DNA of 64,000 nucleotides from Limanda limanda (Eukaryota > Chordata > Actinopteri > Pleuronectiformes > Pleuronectidae), in contig NC_083644.1 of NCBI RefSeq assembly GCF_963576545.1, forward strand, positions 25,123,893 to 25,187,892. Reading direction: 5' to 3'. This document shows, one piece after another, positions 35,076-54,673 of the stretch. Every line of letters starts with the position of its first letter. Position 1 is the first letter of the stretch. The translations under genes were made by a program, and so were the position numbers. Below the pieces are notes generated by a model. The model was not told where the DNA came from. It worked only from the letters and a program-made list of their open reading frames with translations, and searched no databases.

Positions 35076-37340
35076 ACACAATGAAGACTATATTTTTGAG
35101 CTGTAGAGCAGGAAACAGTAGGCTGCTGCTGGCACAGGAAGAAGGACATGGAGTCCGAGGATCCAGAGGAGCATTTGTCCTGCAGGATGGTCCTGTAACC
35201 TTTCGGTTTGCCATTTGCAGCGACGCCCTGTCGGTGGGTATAGATGTAAGAGAACCCACTGGAGGGGCACACTCTCTACGTGCCCACCTGCCTGTCTTAC
35301 TGCAGTCTGCTGTACCATGTGGAGCCCCAGATGTTGTCGGCGGAATAATCCACACTCATACACTCATGAAAGTGTCCATCTGGCCCCTCACGCGCACACA
35401 TTAAGCCCCGGAACCATGCAGGCATAGGGACACTGGGAAGCCTGCGCAGGCCTGTTATTGTGGCATTTACCAGATACAGCAGTGAGATGCTGCTGTGCGT
35501 CTTCTGTTCTGACCATAGAAAGTGTCTAAGCTAAGGGTGGTGCCCGACGGAGAGTCACTTGGCTGAGACCGAGAGGTGAACAGAGAGGGACTGGGCAGGA
35601 TAAGCCTGCAGGTCACAATGCTAGAGGAGCAGAGCAGAGTGAGGAGGATCTTTTAACATTAGCTGAGCCTCAGGCACATGCAGATATGAGCAGGGCAGCA
35701 ACCGGGCAGGAGAGGCACCCACACTACAGCCCTGCATCACAGATGCTTCTGTTTGTCCATTCAAAATAAAAGACTGCTTGTTTTTGCAGGGTTTTCTTTG
35801 TAGAACTTTGCAGAAATATTTTATTTTCACTAAACACAAAAATACCTGAAAATCATTCAGTGTTAACATCACATTGAGGCCTGCCCCACATTTTATTTGC
35901 TTCCAAACCTTTTGAACAACAAAGTTATTGATGGTTTATAAAATCACAGCATTTGATTATTAAACATATATAATATACAGAAACGTTTGCTATGGAAATG
36001 CATTTACGGAGTTACACAGTTATTTACAGTGGAGTCTTTGTATAATGTCGATTCCAGATTTAAAACAAATAGCTTGCAGCACAAACAACCACTTACTGAG
36101 CATGAAGGGCCAATAAAAAGAAACTATTGCTTGCATTATGGGTAATGTAGGATGCAACGTTTTAGAAAGGGGACTCAGTTTATCTTCTTCTTGAGTGCCT
36201 CGTTAAAGTTTGATTCATACGATCAATTACAATTCAGTTTGTTGGCCATGGTTGCCAATACACATACGGAGCTCTACTACAGCAAACACAGAAAGTGGTA
36301 AAGATATTAATGTGGTCTAATCACCTTTGTGATATGGTGCTGCATATAAACACTTGCTAGTGCACCAAATGTGTATTAATCCGCCGCTGAAATTAGTCCC
36401 CTAGAAAAAAAGGATGTACCTTTACTAAAAATGTAGTGCTCAGCAGTTCTGGGAAAATGTAGATCCTTCAACATATTATAAAAACTAATTACATCAGTAA
36501 CAGTGGATAATGATTCAATAGATAATGAAATGTTTGATTTTGGTTTTCACATGGATTTGCTTAAATAATAACAAATACAGAGGCTCCTGTACTTTAACTG
36601 TTATCAACATCTGTAGTATAACATGAAAATATTGTTGAGCGTTTTGCTGCTACGTCCAATGTGAACGTCTTGTCTGATATAGCGCAAAAAAGTGCAGCAC
36701 TGCATCTCCCACAAAACAGTAGATGGAAACTGAAAGCTGTTCCATATGAAAATACTGCGTTGATGAAGTGATGGTAATATAACATGAGGGCTACTTGTTG
36801 GCACTTTCTCCATCTGTATGATAATGGTTTATGTTTTAGTAGCTCTTGTCTCACTGGGAAGCTTTACTCTCATTTCTGCAACAGCGCTGGGACAGACGTT
36901 GCTCTCGCCCCCGTCCTTGTCACCACTTTACAGGCTATTCAATTAGCAGTAGAAGCATGGGAGATGGAGCCATAATGGAGCTGATGAGATGCACAAGGAC
37001 AGGTGACACTAATCAGAGCGGCGCCCCATTGTCTCTGTGTGGGCATCATTAAGGAAAGAGAGATTTCAGCCTTTTTTTTCCCTCTCTGAGCCTGAACACA
37101 CTCATGCACTCGTGCACTTTCTTGCTTATCTTCAATTTGCAATATCTGAGAATAGACTCACTTTATAAAGTGCAAAGTTTTGACATTGAGAAAAACAAGA
37201 ACATTTGAGACTTTACAATAAGTGTAAAATCTCATTAATAACACGGATAAACTGATGTGTTTCCTTAAATGGCTGTTAGACACATCTAATACCCAAAGGA
37301 TTTACTCTGGCCCTATACTCTGTAAACTCCTGTTAGTGGT
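35076..37340 (-). other. downstream region / possible 3' UTR of the - strand gene
   Basis: Lies after the stop of the - strand gene at 37341. The nearest canonical polyadenylation hexamer I see on that strand is TTTATT (+ orientation) at 35892-35897, which would give a 3' UTR of about 1.4 kb. The part from 35076 to 35890 has unexplained open frames on the - strand, one ending in a hydrophobic stretch (about 35088-35180), without splice support. Confidence 0.3.
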
Positions 37341-37563
37341 TCAGAAAAGGCTGAGATAGCCACTCTCCAACACATCCACTTTCCTCGCGTCCACTTGACT
37401 GGGTGCGGCCGCTGATGAAGCGTGACCTGCCGCTGCTGAAGTGGCCTCGGACTGATCCCGATGGCCCAGGCTCGCTCTGTCTTCCTCAGAGCTCCTGGCC
37501 CGGACTGTGAAGGAGCTCTGCTCAGCCTGCCGGTAACGACTGCTTAGGTAGCTCCACAGACAC
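37341..37563 (-). CDS. terminal coding exon of an unidentified membrane-protein gene
   Basis: On the - strand a strong acceptor (tgtgttctcag) precedes GTGTCTGTGGAGC. The first base completes the Lys codon of the exon at 43225-43430. The frame then runs 73 codons (CLWSYLSSRYRQAEQ... to ...ESGYLSLF) to TGA at 37341-37343. The start of the segment continues the second hydrophobic stretch of the upstream exon. It is followed by basic residues and a long Ser/Ala/Glu-rich hydrophilic tail, as expected of a cytoplasmic C-terminus. Codon third positions are GC-rich, unlike surrounding DNA, supporting real coding sequence. Family not recognised. Confidence 0.7.
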
Positions 37564-43224
<5,661 letters not shown>

Positions 43225-43430
43225 TTGATGAGCAGGATCTCCGTCAGCAGACCAAAAGAGGCAGCAGCCACTTTAAAGGTGGGGGGAGGCGGAGGCCTGT
43301 TGAGGAAGGTCATCATCCAGTAAACGGCGTACGGCACCAGACCCAGCAAAGCAAACCCTGTGATCAGCACGAGCCACGTCTGCCACTGGAAGCTCACCGA
43401 GCGCCATGGAGAACTCCACTGGAGCTGGTA
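43225..43430 (-). CDS. internal coding exon of an unidentified membrane-protein gene (7TM-like end?)
   Basis: - strand: acceptor ctctcatccag, donor AA|GTGAGT. The 206-base exon encodes 68 codons plus two bases, joining in phase to the exon at 37341-37563. It starts YQLQWSSPWRSVSFQ, then has a hydrophobic helix (about residues 18-43: TWLVLITGFALLGLVPYAVY...), a short loop with five prolines (NRPPPPPTF), and a second hydrophobic stretch ending ...GLLTEILLIK. Two helices with a Pro-Tyr and Tyr-Trp in the first, a short loop, then a basic segment and a long tail resemble helices 6 and 7 of a seven-helix receptor. There is no NPxxY motif, so this is a guess. The gene runs opposite to lmo4 and converges with it. 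Upstream exons should lie above 43431. Confidence 0.72.
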
Positions 43431-45439
43431 CTGGATGAGAGGAGAAAAACACAAGTTGTCATGAGTTCCCACAATCTGAATGTTCAGACATATCAACCTG
43501 GTTCTGGTTTATGATGCAGAGAAACTCAAGCCAGGACCAGAATGGGGAGTTGCAGCTGTGGTGTTGGTTATTGAGTCGATCAGGACTGTTCCAGTTTCAT
43601 CAAATACTTGTAAAGGTAATGCCACGTTCAGTTGAAAGTCCATCCAACCACCCATCCATATCCATACCAGAGAACGTGTTGCTGTTAGGCCACAGTGCTA
43701 ACCAAAAATATGAAATTATATAATTATATACCTAATTTTAGTAAACTAAGATGATAACAATAGCAATCATTATATTATAACTGTCGTGAGCATGTTGACC
43801 TGATATCATTTGTCTTTAGTGCCAAAGTGCAACATGCTTGCAGATGCTTGGCTGGCAGCTGTATTTGCGGATGTGTTAATCTGTGATGTAATGAACTATG
43901 ATCCAGGAAGTTCAGTTCAGGTAACAAATCTGCAACTCATTTTGCAATTCCCTGAGACCGGATTTCACAACTGAGTTGTTTTATTTTTCATCAACTCAGT
44001 CACGATTGAATAAGAAGAAACAGGTCAAGTTTACAAAGTGAGCTTGTAAGAATTTGTGCTTGCATGTTTTTGACTGACCACCTTGACGGATGATGCTGCA
44101 GCAAAAATTGACTTGAGTCTTGGCACATCCAGTGTTTTGTTGCATGGGCTTAATTTAAATGAATGAGTTTTTTCATGCAGGGCTAAGTCAGTCTGACATT
44201 ATATCAGATGTCTCGCTGAGAGGGTTTATTTTTTGTCCCCAACCAATCTGCACCTAGTGACACTTCAGCCCTGCTGACATTAACTCCTGTTTACACTGAA
44301 TCAGCGGCAGCGGCTGCTCGATAATTGACTAATTACACATTCAGCTATTAAAGAGCAACATTATCATTAATTTTGAGTGGTGTTTGTGGGAAACTGCTGA
44401 AAGTTAATTTGAGTGTAAACTTTGTTTTAGCAGTTTTTGGTCTTCCAGAGGAAAATATCTGAATATGACAGCTTGTCATGAAGTGTGTCTGTCTGCTCTT
44501 TGGTGCTGAGCAGGTTGTGGAGTGAAGTAAAGTAGGTAAACAATGAGCTGAGACTCTTTCATTTTTTCATTTGATTTGTATTGCTATAAAAGTATTGATT
44601 ATAAGTCTAATATCCTAATATAATAACTTAAACCAAACAAACAAATAATATAACACCTGTAAAAACCTCATCCAGGCTTGTTGCAGTTCATGTTTATTGA
44701 TGGTTGTTTTTATGGATCAAGCTCTTGCTATGAAGGAAGATGACATAACCATTCCTAGTCCCTCCTACAAATCTGTGGTCGACTGTATCTCCAACTGACT
44801 GAAATAGTTGTTAATGAGCCCAACACCAGAGCTATTTGAACTGTCTTACAAACAGCAGTTGTGAGCAGTGATTTGGAGGTGTGGAACCAGGCTATGACAA
44901 CTCGTTGTCTTGTTGAAATCTTCCCCGACTGTGAAAAGATTTGGCCCAATTAACGACTTGACAACACACAGTGCTTTGATCTGTGTTCTAAGTGAGTGTG
45001 GAGTTGATCTTTCTCTGATGTGTACAGATTCCATTCTTTTAAAAAATTTACAATTTACGACAAACATTTAAAATTAGATCATAAGATTACCTGCTCTATT
45101 TTACACAAACTATACTGGTCAAAAAACCCACTAATAGCTGTCAACATTTGGGTTTTGTCTCTCGAGTAGATGTATATCAGGTAATAATTCAATATAGATG
45201 AAAGGTTATATTTGTAAAGTGGAAGCGTCAGAACTGACAGACATATGAGTGGTACAGCTCCTATTTCAAGTTGCAATCTTCTGACTTATCAAGTATCCTA
45301 TACAATAATCGTTCTAGGGCAGCCAGGTTACCAAGAGTCTGAGATAAGCCACAGTGAAAGTGACGACACCGAAGATGATTTTTTCTAATCTCTGACCACC
45401 ATATTCACCAATTCAACAATATAGTTAAGAAGTTTCAAC

Positions 45440-45545
45440 TATATTTTATCCAAAGCGACTTACAATAAGTGCAATCAACTATGATGGTACAAACCCAGAA
45501 CAACAAGAATAAAGAAAGTACAATTTTGAGTATTGAAAATACGAA
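45440..45545. repeat. dispersed fish repeat fragment
   Basis: Contains ttttatccaaagcgacttac followed by aataagtgcaatcaact and acaaacccagaacaacaaga. This string is a familiar component of abundant teleost interspersed repeats. Family not assigned. A possible related start (catttagcagatgctt) is at about 53935. Confidence 0.55.
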
Positions 45546-46479
45546 TAAAGTTTAGTATTAGTATTAGGAGAGACCCACCTACTGGCTCATAAAATTACTG
45601 GGTGGGCTACATGGGGGCATCCTGTGGCGGTAGCCAGATCAGAGGGGTAGCAACACTAATTAACAAGCAGTTACAATTTAAATGTGTGGGAGCAGATGAG
45701 GCTGGGAGAATCCTCTTTGTGAGATCCAGGTCAACGGTATTATATTCGCAAATGCTCCAGATATAGATGATCCTGCGTTTCCTGGACTTCTCGAGAAGAA
45801 ACTGAATGAAATGGGAGATTATGTGTGATGATTTAAATTAAGTAATGGACACAAATTTCTTCTTCTTTAAATTTTAAATGCTGACGCTGCATTTTTCCCG
45901 CATCTTTATGTTGCCCAATGAACTTTCGGGTGTTGGCACATAAATGCACATTTGGGTTCTTCTATGTTTTTTTTACCTCTTGCGAACAATGTATAAGAGC
46001 GATATTTTTCTTTATATCATGCAGGATAGATAGAACATGCAACACTGGCAAGATGTCATACATGACTCACCAGTGGGAAAAAAAACAGAAAGGCAACTCT
46101 TCAACTGGCAATGCGTGAGGAGTCTTTTGCCTTTTCAGTGGGTTTGTAACTCCTTATTTCTGTGTAAAACATTTCAATAGAGTGATCAAACTGTACCTGT
46201 AACTGGTTAAATGCGTAATGTGTTCCTTCACTTAAAAACAGTAAACGTACACTGTGCTATGGAGCCACCAGGACAAGTTTTCCAGATGCAGAAATCCTAA
46301 TAATATTGGTGTGAATGTACAATGGTGAGCAGTCAAACCCATTATCAGGGAAACAAAGTCAGTAACTCAACTGCACACCTGCTCGGTAAATTCTGTCCTT
46401 TGTTAACCTCGGGCTTGGTTTTTTTAAAAGCTGTACAAAAACACTTAACATTTAAACAGGAGAAGAAAAACCCATAAAA

Positions 46480-46488
46480 ACACACACA

Positions 46489-46539
<51 letters not shown>

Positions 46540-46545
46540 ACACAT
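46480..46545. repeat. (CA)n microsatellite
   Basis: CA tract with AA and TA interruptions. Confidence 0.95.
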
Positions 46546-49500
46546 GCATTTAGAACACATACAATATGCACGCAGGCCCATGCATAAAAACACTAAAGCA
46601 TGCACACAGTCATCAAGCCAGCATGCAAACACGGCCTTAAACCCTCGCCAAATATCGCCATGCTCTGGAGACAAACCAAACCACTTGAACAGCGTTTGAT
46701 TAGTGTCTGGAATTCATCTGCAAATGCACACTTGCCTTGTCCTCTTTCATGGCTGCTATTCATTAATTAGATTCTTTGTGCAACTGAGCTATCCTCAGTG
46801 TTTAAGGTTACATCAGGCCCCAGTAAGTGGCTGCCTGATAACAGAATGCATCCATCTTCATTACTCAGCCCTTTCTGTCGAGGCTTGCTCCTCCACAAGT
46901 GAGCTATGTCAGGAGGTTCTAAGGAACTGATCCATTTCATTGCATTCGGATCCTGAACTTTTGCCTCCTTTGATTTTAGTTGCTCTGATTATATTACTGG
47001 GTTGTGGTTTCCAATTCATATCGGGTTCTTTTGTGGTTGTTTTTCCCCCTCGAGGAAGATCAGTGGTGGAGCCAAATGAAAACCAAACACCTCTTTGTGT
47101 CCATAGATCACATAATATGTTTGGAGAAACTCGTAGCCATGTTGGTCAAAATGTTTTTTTCTTTGAAGAATCCTGTCTATTTAACATTATGAATACTCTG
47201 GTTGGTTTTTACATTTATCCTGACAAGCTATGGCTGCAGATCACAGTCAGGTCAGTGCATTCTAAAACTGTTTTAATTCATTTTAAACAAGGCCACTAAG
47301 AATTCAGAAATTATTACATCTGAAATTATATTCCTATCAAATTCATTATTAGATTATTAGTGTATATAATTTAGAAGCTAATGTTCAATTTATATATCTT
47401 CCTTTTGAATTTGGTTGCATATAACAAACCAGTTTCTTCCATGTTTCTGTCGGTGCACAGGCTAACACACACACACAGAAGAATTGTAAGCTTATTCCAT
47501 CCATATTTGCCAAAGAAATCTCAGACATTCAGATAAATGTCTTCACAAACCAAAACACCTGTTTTCAATCTTAGAGGAAATATGAATAGACTCAACTCCC
47601 AAGGTAACAACAGGGGGAATGTGTTGTCACACACTGAAGGCTTTCTTTTGTTATTTAGGGAATGGAACCATGATAACACAAGCTTTAAAAACTGGGCCTG
47701 AATGTGTTGGTCAGTTTATGTTTCTTTGGCGACTGAAAGCCATTAGACACATTTTGGTGACAATCCTGAAAAGGCTAATTTTAAATGAAGCTGTTAGCAT
47801 CACATCCATCAATTAAATCTCAGTTTCTAGTCATTTCAAGGTCAAGCCAGTTTGAATCAGGTTAAAAGCAACTCAAAATGTTTATTGCATTCCCTCAACT
47901 GAATGAATTATCTGTGAAGAAGCACGGTGGAGTAACCATAAGGAGACCGTCGCATCTGTCTTGTCTCCACGTGACTCTGCACGGACTCAGGTTTTTAGTG
48001 TTTTGTAGGCGAATGGCTAAAAGGAAAAACGGAGACACAACGGTCCGTCTATTCCACGGAAACCATGATTAAAGACACACTATATGAGGATATGTATCAC
48101 AGGTCTGGCAGACTTACCAGCCCCTTTTTGGTGAGGAACACTGTCTCATCAGAAATTACATTTGAACCTCATCTTAAATTCAAATAACATGTGGTTGTTC
48201 AAACACCACACTGAGAAGCGAGCTATAACTTAAAAAGTCAACACGCCATACATTCACCATTGGTTTAAAATCACAGTGTGTTAATTACATCCTGATGTTT
48301 TATGACTATGACCTTTAAACACTAAACCAATCAATCAATACAGGATGGCGGCAGCCCATTGGGAATATTTAGATTCACAGATTCTGAAAGTAGGGCACTA
48401 TTTATCCAAACAGAATCATTATTAATCGCCGGACAGTCAACCCAAATACATTCTGCATATTTTCCACATTACACCCTCTCTCTATTGAAGCACAACTACC
48501 ACATACATTGTCCAGCATGGAGATAATTAATGAAGATGAGATGCCACGTAAGTACAGCAGAGGGGATGAAGGGACAAGTACATTGTTATCCTCATAAAGT
48601 GGTGGTCAGATAGTTTGACCCGCTATTTCAATGACTGTAACACTCCATCTGATTTAAAACACCAATGACAATGTGAAGGTTTTAGAGTCATTTTAAAAAA
48701 AATGAAAAATGACATGTTACACCACAGTCACCCCTGTTGAACTTTGAATTCGAGGACATTTTGTAGGCCATACAGTGAAAGCAGTCACAGATAACACTTG
48801 AATTTGGTAATGTCAGAAACGATGGGCCCTTGATTTCAGACATAAGTGACAGGCCTCTCAATTTTAGCCAGAGTACCACTTTTGCTAGCTGAAATAACAC
48901 GTTGCTCGCAAATTATGCTAAACAGCTAGCTAATTAACCTTAACTCTTGAAATTGAGAATAAACTTAATCTCCGACTCATTTGAATAAGAGAACACTGAA
49001 AACATGTCTAAACTGTGGTTTGGTTTGATACTTTACCTTTTCTATTATCAAACAATATATTTAGCTGTTATAAGAGAACAGACCTAAATATCTTGGTCTA
49101 AGTTCCCAAATTGGCCTTGACTCTGCTATACTATCATCCAGGTTCCCTCACACTGGATGTGCTGCAGTGCACTAATGATTACAAATACTTTATTTCCTAT
49201 TTCTTATAATCTTGCTGTAAATCATGTCACTGTGTGGTTTACTAATTAGTGATTATGAGGCTACTGTAGGCCTATGCCTCAACTAAATTTGGAATTATTG
49301 TCATTTCAGCAGGAACTGCTACCAAAATATTTACCAACCACATATTTCTACTAAGTGTACCACGTATACCTGCTGCAGTATAGACCTGGATTTGTTTTCC
49401 TAAAAAGTCTCAGTACTTTAACCCTTAACTGGTTATTGGAGTATCGACTAACTTTAGTTGGATCCCCTAATTTCAGGTGCAACACAAATTAACTGTGTAA

Positions 49501-49776
49501 TGTCTAAAATGCCAAAGAGCTCCTCCAACAGTCTCCCGTGTACATGCTGCTTGTTTGCTAACAACAGTGATGAAGTTCTACTTAGAAAGACCAGACCAGA
49601 AAGTCTATTAACTTATTGAGATTAAAAGCCTGATGCCTTCCCTCCCACACATCCCTCCGTGGCCCCTTCCCCCGGCCGGCATCACACCTCCAAAGGAGAA
49701 AGGTGATTGATGAGCCCCATCAGGCAGCTTGGAATCTCTTCTCTCATTAGACTCCTTATGCATCTAAGCTGTTTCA

Positions 49777-49791
49777 ACACACACACGCACG

Positions 49792-49868
<77 letters not shown>
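49777..49868. repeat. (CA)n microsatellite
   Basis: CA tract with CG interruptions at its left end. Confidence 0.97.
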
Positions 49869-49870
<2 letters not shown>

Positions 49871-50658
49871 GTAGAGCAAGGCAGGGGGAAGGGAGTGAGT
49901 GGGTGTCCATCCTCTGACTTTTTAGAAGATAAGTACTCACACTAAAATATTTACTTTGTACATTAATCTCCGGAAAATTTATTTGCCATTATACTTTCAC
50001 CCTCAGAAAAAAGTGAGACTATTTTTAATTGAGAAGTGTGCTTTCCACTCCCTCCTCTTCATGCTCAGTGAGCTTTCTCTCTTTTGTCTCACGCCTGGGA
50101 CTGTTTGGAAATTAATGTCCCCGAGGGAGCGGTGTTTGGACAGGGTGGATCCTATCATCGACCACTGAGGCTCTCGTGAGGAGGGTTAGCTGGAGTGGTG
50201 AAAAGGAAGGGAAAGAATGTTGCATATGCATGTCCCTAATGCAGACATGCTCAATCACATTAATGAAAGTTCAGAGCAATATTATGTACTAATTGCCAAT
50301 GGATAGCAGCATTACTGTAATGTGCCGCTGAATGTATCACTGCAGACCGAGTGGGGTCCTTTCTATTCAGATAAATAACCTCATTATACCTGAGACAATA
50401 ACCAAGATAAACAGTTAGAATGAGTGCCATACATCGAAAAAATCTAGTCAGGAGTGCATCTGATTCAAGTAAATCAATTTTTTTCAGTTAGATACAATAA
50501 ATATGCAGTGTAAATAAGGAATATACTTTGTGTTATGCGGACGTGAAATTTTACATTTGCTAACCACACCTATTTGTAGATTGTGAAGCAGTCTGACAAA
50601 ACAATTATCTGCTAACCCTGCTTCTGTGGCTCTAAATTTGCTTTAATATTATATTTAC

Positions 50659-50725
50659 CCTCGGTAACAGACGTGCTGCTTGGGAAGCAGTTGCACTCGC
50701 ACGGCGTGTCAAAGACGTGGCATTC
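50659..50725 (-). CDS. doubtful small exon on the - strand
   Basis: - strand: acceptor cttccattccag, donor G|GTAAAT, 67 bases between. Two frames are open. One (starting GAA TGC) gives ECHVFDTPCECNCFPSSTSVTE, with GC-rich third positions and five cysteines, but it ends in phase 1 and cannot join the phase-0 start of the exon at 43430. The other (starting G|AAT GCC) gives NATSLTRRASATASQAARLL-PR and joins in phase. It may belong to the same gene, to another gene, or be no exon. Confidence 0.22.
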
Positions 50726-53700
50726 CTGGAATGGAAGCCCATGTTGTGTAGAAAGATGTTTCAGCACATGTGTTTCCACCCTGATTTGAAATTACAATTT
50801 ACCAACATTACCCCATGTTCTGTTTTACTTGTGGTGGTGTGAGATTCATGCAGTTTGCAGTTTAACTCTAACATATAACCAAGGTTAAGTAGGTGCTAGC
50901 TAGGTAACCACAAGCCTCTTGTCACTACCCAAAGAATTTGCAATACGCAACTCAAACCATTCAATGTACGCAGCACTGTCACCCTCTTTCTTTATGAAAT
51001 GAAGCCACACCCTGCACCGTTACTTCCTCTCTGCCAGGACTCCTTGTGGCAAGTTTCCAACAGGGCACACATTTGGTGTTGTTGTTTTGCAATGAGCAGT
51101 CAGAAAGAACACGCCAGCATCGGTAAAAAAAGGTTTTGACAAGCTCATAGATGGTTCATACAATTTGGAACCCTGTCTCAGGTGGAACCATTCTTGAATC
51201 TTTTCTGAAACAATGTGCATGGGGTTCTAGTGAGAGAAAATTAGGTATCTGAAGCGGTTGGAAGGTTGGTGATTTTTCAGGCCGGGCTATAAATATATAC
51301 ACAGTATATATATATATATAAATATATATATTTGAAACACTTCCTGTACCCTTTTAAAAGTAAAAGCGCTCTTCTGTTTCGTTGACTAAATTCATTCATT
51401 CGTTTTAACAAGGTTTTATTGTTTTTATTGTTATTGTTTATTGAGTCCTAGTATTTAGTTGAGGATACATGCTACTTCTATTGCACGCTTCTGACACGCT
51501 GCCTGTGTGAGCAACAGGACGGCGGTAGATGAAGCAGATCAGCGACGCAGGACTCATGCACTGCACACGCATCCGGTGTGGCCCGGGCGTTAGAATAAAA
51601 AACTGTGAAAATGTGGGCTAGCTTACTTATTGGTTCAAATGTATGCAACAAACATTAGCATGTGCATTGAATTACCATAATACCGAACCAGCAGTGTTAT
51701 TGGAAGGCCAAACGTTAGCATATCTTTAGCTATTGACATTTGTAGATCTATGAGTTATGATAAATAAATACCCAATTCAGAAATACCTCATCCACTGTTA
51801 GTGAACCATAAGCCCCCAGATACAATGCTGGGCTAAGAGGAGATTTGAGCAATGCTCAGTATTACAACTTAGTAATGCACACACATGCATTTTACTTATT
51901 GGATTATTTAAACAATGCTGTTTCATCATTCCCACGTCTTCGAGATTGGATCACTAACTGGTTGGATCATGTATGTATATTGCCATCACATGTATATTAA
52001 ATCATCTTTTACTAAGTCTTCATATCAAAATGAGTCAGCAGGAGACAACGTTTACAACCCACTCTTGGAGCTAACCTTAATTAGCTCGCTGGCTATGGTT
52101 GATAAAATCTGCCAGTGATAGTTGACATTTCAACCGCCAATAACACAAAAGGCCACTGGGTAAAGATGATAAAGTTATTTTTGTCTCCCTCTATTTCAAA
52201 TATTACAAATTGTAAGTCAGTTCCCGTTATTGTAAATGTCCCAAATGAGAACAAAAAGACTGACAGGCGCACCGGAGGATTTGTCAATTGTGGCTCCTTG
52301 TGGGAAAGTGTGCGACAGCATGAGAGGGTGTGTATAAGTGTGTGAGAGAGGGAGAGACAGAGAACGCATTGTGTGAAACATTTTGTGTGTCAGAGAGGGG
52401 GAAGGAGGGCGAGTTTGTCTGTGAAGGTTGGGGTTTTGGTCATCTGCCATCGGATAAGATATCCTGACAAGGCAATCAGAGAGAAAACAAATTCTGCAGC
52501 CACACAGGTTCAACTCTGTCGTTCTTCACCCTGATGAGCTTTTGAAAAATGGAGTGCTGTTGAAATTGGTTTTGTATGGGAGGCTTCATATCTGTCTCTT
52601 GTCAGGATTATTGCCACCTGTCTTCATTGGCTGTAAAGGTCTGTTAATTAATCTGCCTCGCCTTCTTTGTTGGCCGGAGAGGGGGGTGAACCATAGTATA
52701 TTCCAAATAAATATACTATATCTACTTTAGGATATGACTCCTGTGATGTTAAGCAACATCTCTAATCAGTATCAGTAAAATAATGCATCATGTCTTTCCT
52801 CTCTAATTGTATGAGTGAAGCACTTTAATTGGATATTTAATTTAATTCCATTAATGAAAGTCCTGGGAAATGCTTTTTGAGGGACACTGATATCTCTTGT
52901 GATCAATGAAGCCGCAAATAGAGCTCTTCAGAAATTCTCTTCAGAGATTATATCTGTCTCCAACTGTGAGAAAGCTTCGAACAGAATATTAATAGAAGCA
53001 ACTGCAAATCGAACATTTGCAATCATATAAATACATGCAATGTGCTCTCTTCCATAGGAAGGTGATGCCTGATAAAACATGTCAACTGATATTAGCAAGG
53101 TGGATGTGTGAAAGTGGATGCATGCAGGTAAGAGCAGCAGCATGTGATCCAGCAGTGATTCATTTGACATGGATGGATTAATATGCCACTGGATATCCAT
53201 GCCAAGCCTATCAGAGTAAAAGTGTTATTACACAACCATCAGCTGTGATGCCTCAAATGAGCCGGAGGAAACTGATTTACAAGGCCAGGATACTGCAAGA
53301 CCAGAGGCACGGAAAAACTGCTCAGTGGACTTCTTTCTTTTGTTGCACAAGGCCCAATCACAATCGCACAGGAACTTGCCATTGGCCTCGGCCCTGCTAA
53401 GTGTCAAATTGATCAAGTGCGAGCTGGGATTGTCTGCTGCAGAGTGTCTGCACCTGTGCATTCCTCTAAGTGTTGAGATCCTGGCAATTCTTGACGTGAG
53501 GTTTGAACTCGGCCTGCTGTTTGCGGCTCAGGCGTACCCAGACATGCCTGGCTGAGAGCAGCTTGTATTGTACACACACTCCTGTCGCTCTCCTCTGTTC
53601 CTTTGGAATGTAAACTACCAGTGTCACATCAGTGATATAGAAGAGCTGCACATTTTTGTTGCAGTGCAGGTGCAGTTTAGGGTGCAGCGCTTAAGTGCTG

Positions 53701-54673
53701 TCCCAAGTTACAGCATGCAAATGATTCTAGAGGACAAGAGCTACTTGGAGTCAGCTCAATGCAGAATAAAGTTTTGAACAAAGAAAGTCATCAGATAATG
53801 TTTATTACATATTTCCCCCGTGAATGCATGCCACGGTATCCTTAATCAAAAGCAATTTTACATATGTTTTATTAAAGGAAAAATGAGCTGCTGTTTCTCC
53901 AAGGACATCTTTTTATGTGGAGAATACTTTTTCATTTAGCAGATGCTTATATGCAGAACAGTGTTGTTGCCGCCCACAGGTATAATCAACCAGAAAATTA
54001 ATAATCATTCTGCAGGACTCCAATAAATCATTATGCTTTGGACAATTAATAATGGAGGCGAAGCTTGGAAGCTTGTCTGATTACAATAGTTACGATGCAT
54101 ATCATCAAGATTTAAATTTAACATTTCACAATGGAGTTTCAGACACCAGTGCACATTACTGATGTTTATATTTGGTATGGGGCGGGTCACAGGGGTTGAG
54201 GGATGGTGTATATCTCCATTTATTACTCTATCCAAACTCCTATTAAAAAAATTAGCTCTTTTTGTAGCTATAAATTTAAAGTTGACGCAGAGTAAAACCA
54301 CAATGCAGAGTGATTAAAGGACAAAGTCAAAATAAAGTGCTTTATGAAGCTTCTCATGAAAATTATTTTATGAGTAGGATTTCAATGATCGTAATCTAAA
54401 TTGAGAAACACATTTTAAGTTGCCAGCAATTGTGAGGTCAGCAAATTCTCCCTCTACTTTGGATATTTAGTTAAAATGGTTTGATCAAGCTGCACATTAT
54501 TTATCAGAAAATAAATTCACCTCAGATAATGCAGATGATGGATCAGTGGTCTAATCATAATAAAGTGGTTGGTGCAGTTTAATGTATTTTTTAATTTTAT
54601 TTTCATGCTGCTTTTAATTTAATAGACTATAGAACAACTTAAAATACATGTTTATTGTTATTATATCTTTAGT
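50726..54673. other. non-coding, no gene seen
   Basis: AT-rich sequence with a (TA)n patch at about 51303-51331. The stretch at 53228-53560 is less AT-rich and open on both strands, but has no splice signals or family similarity that I can support. Confidence 0.45.

Larger units (their letters stand above)
43431..50658. other. non-coding, probably intron of the - strand gene
   Basis: No confident exon found. Holds a dispersed-repeat fragment (45440-45545), CA tracts at 46480-46545 and 49777-49868, and a mixed-complexity stretch at about 46690-46930. If the gene's upstream exons are not here they are beyond 50.6 kb. Confidence 0.4.

Noticed and set aside
46940..47299. 119-codon + strand open frame with a hydrophobic start
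   Set aside because: Looks like a signal peptide, but there is no splice context, no promoter and no domain in the rest.
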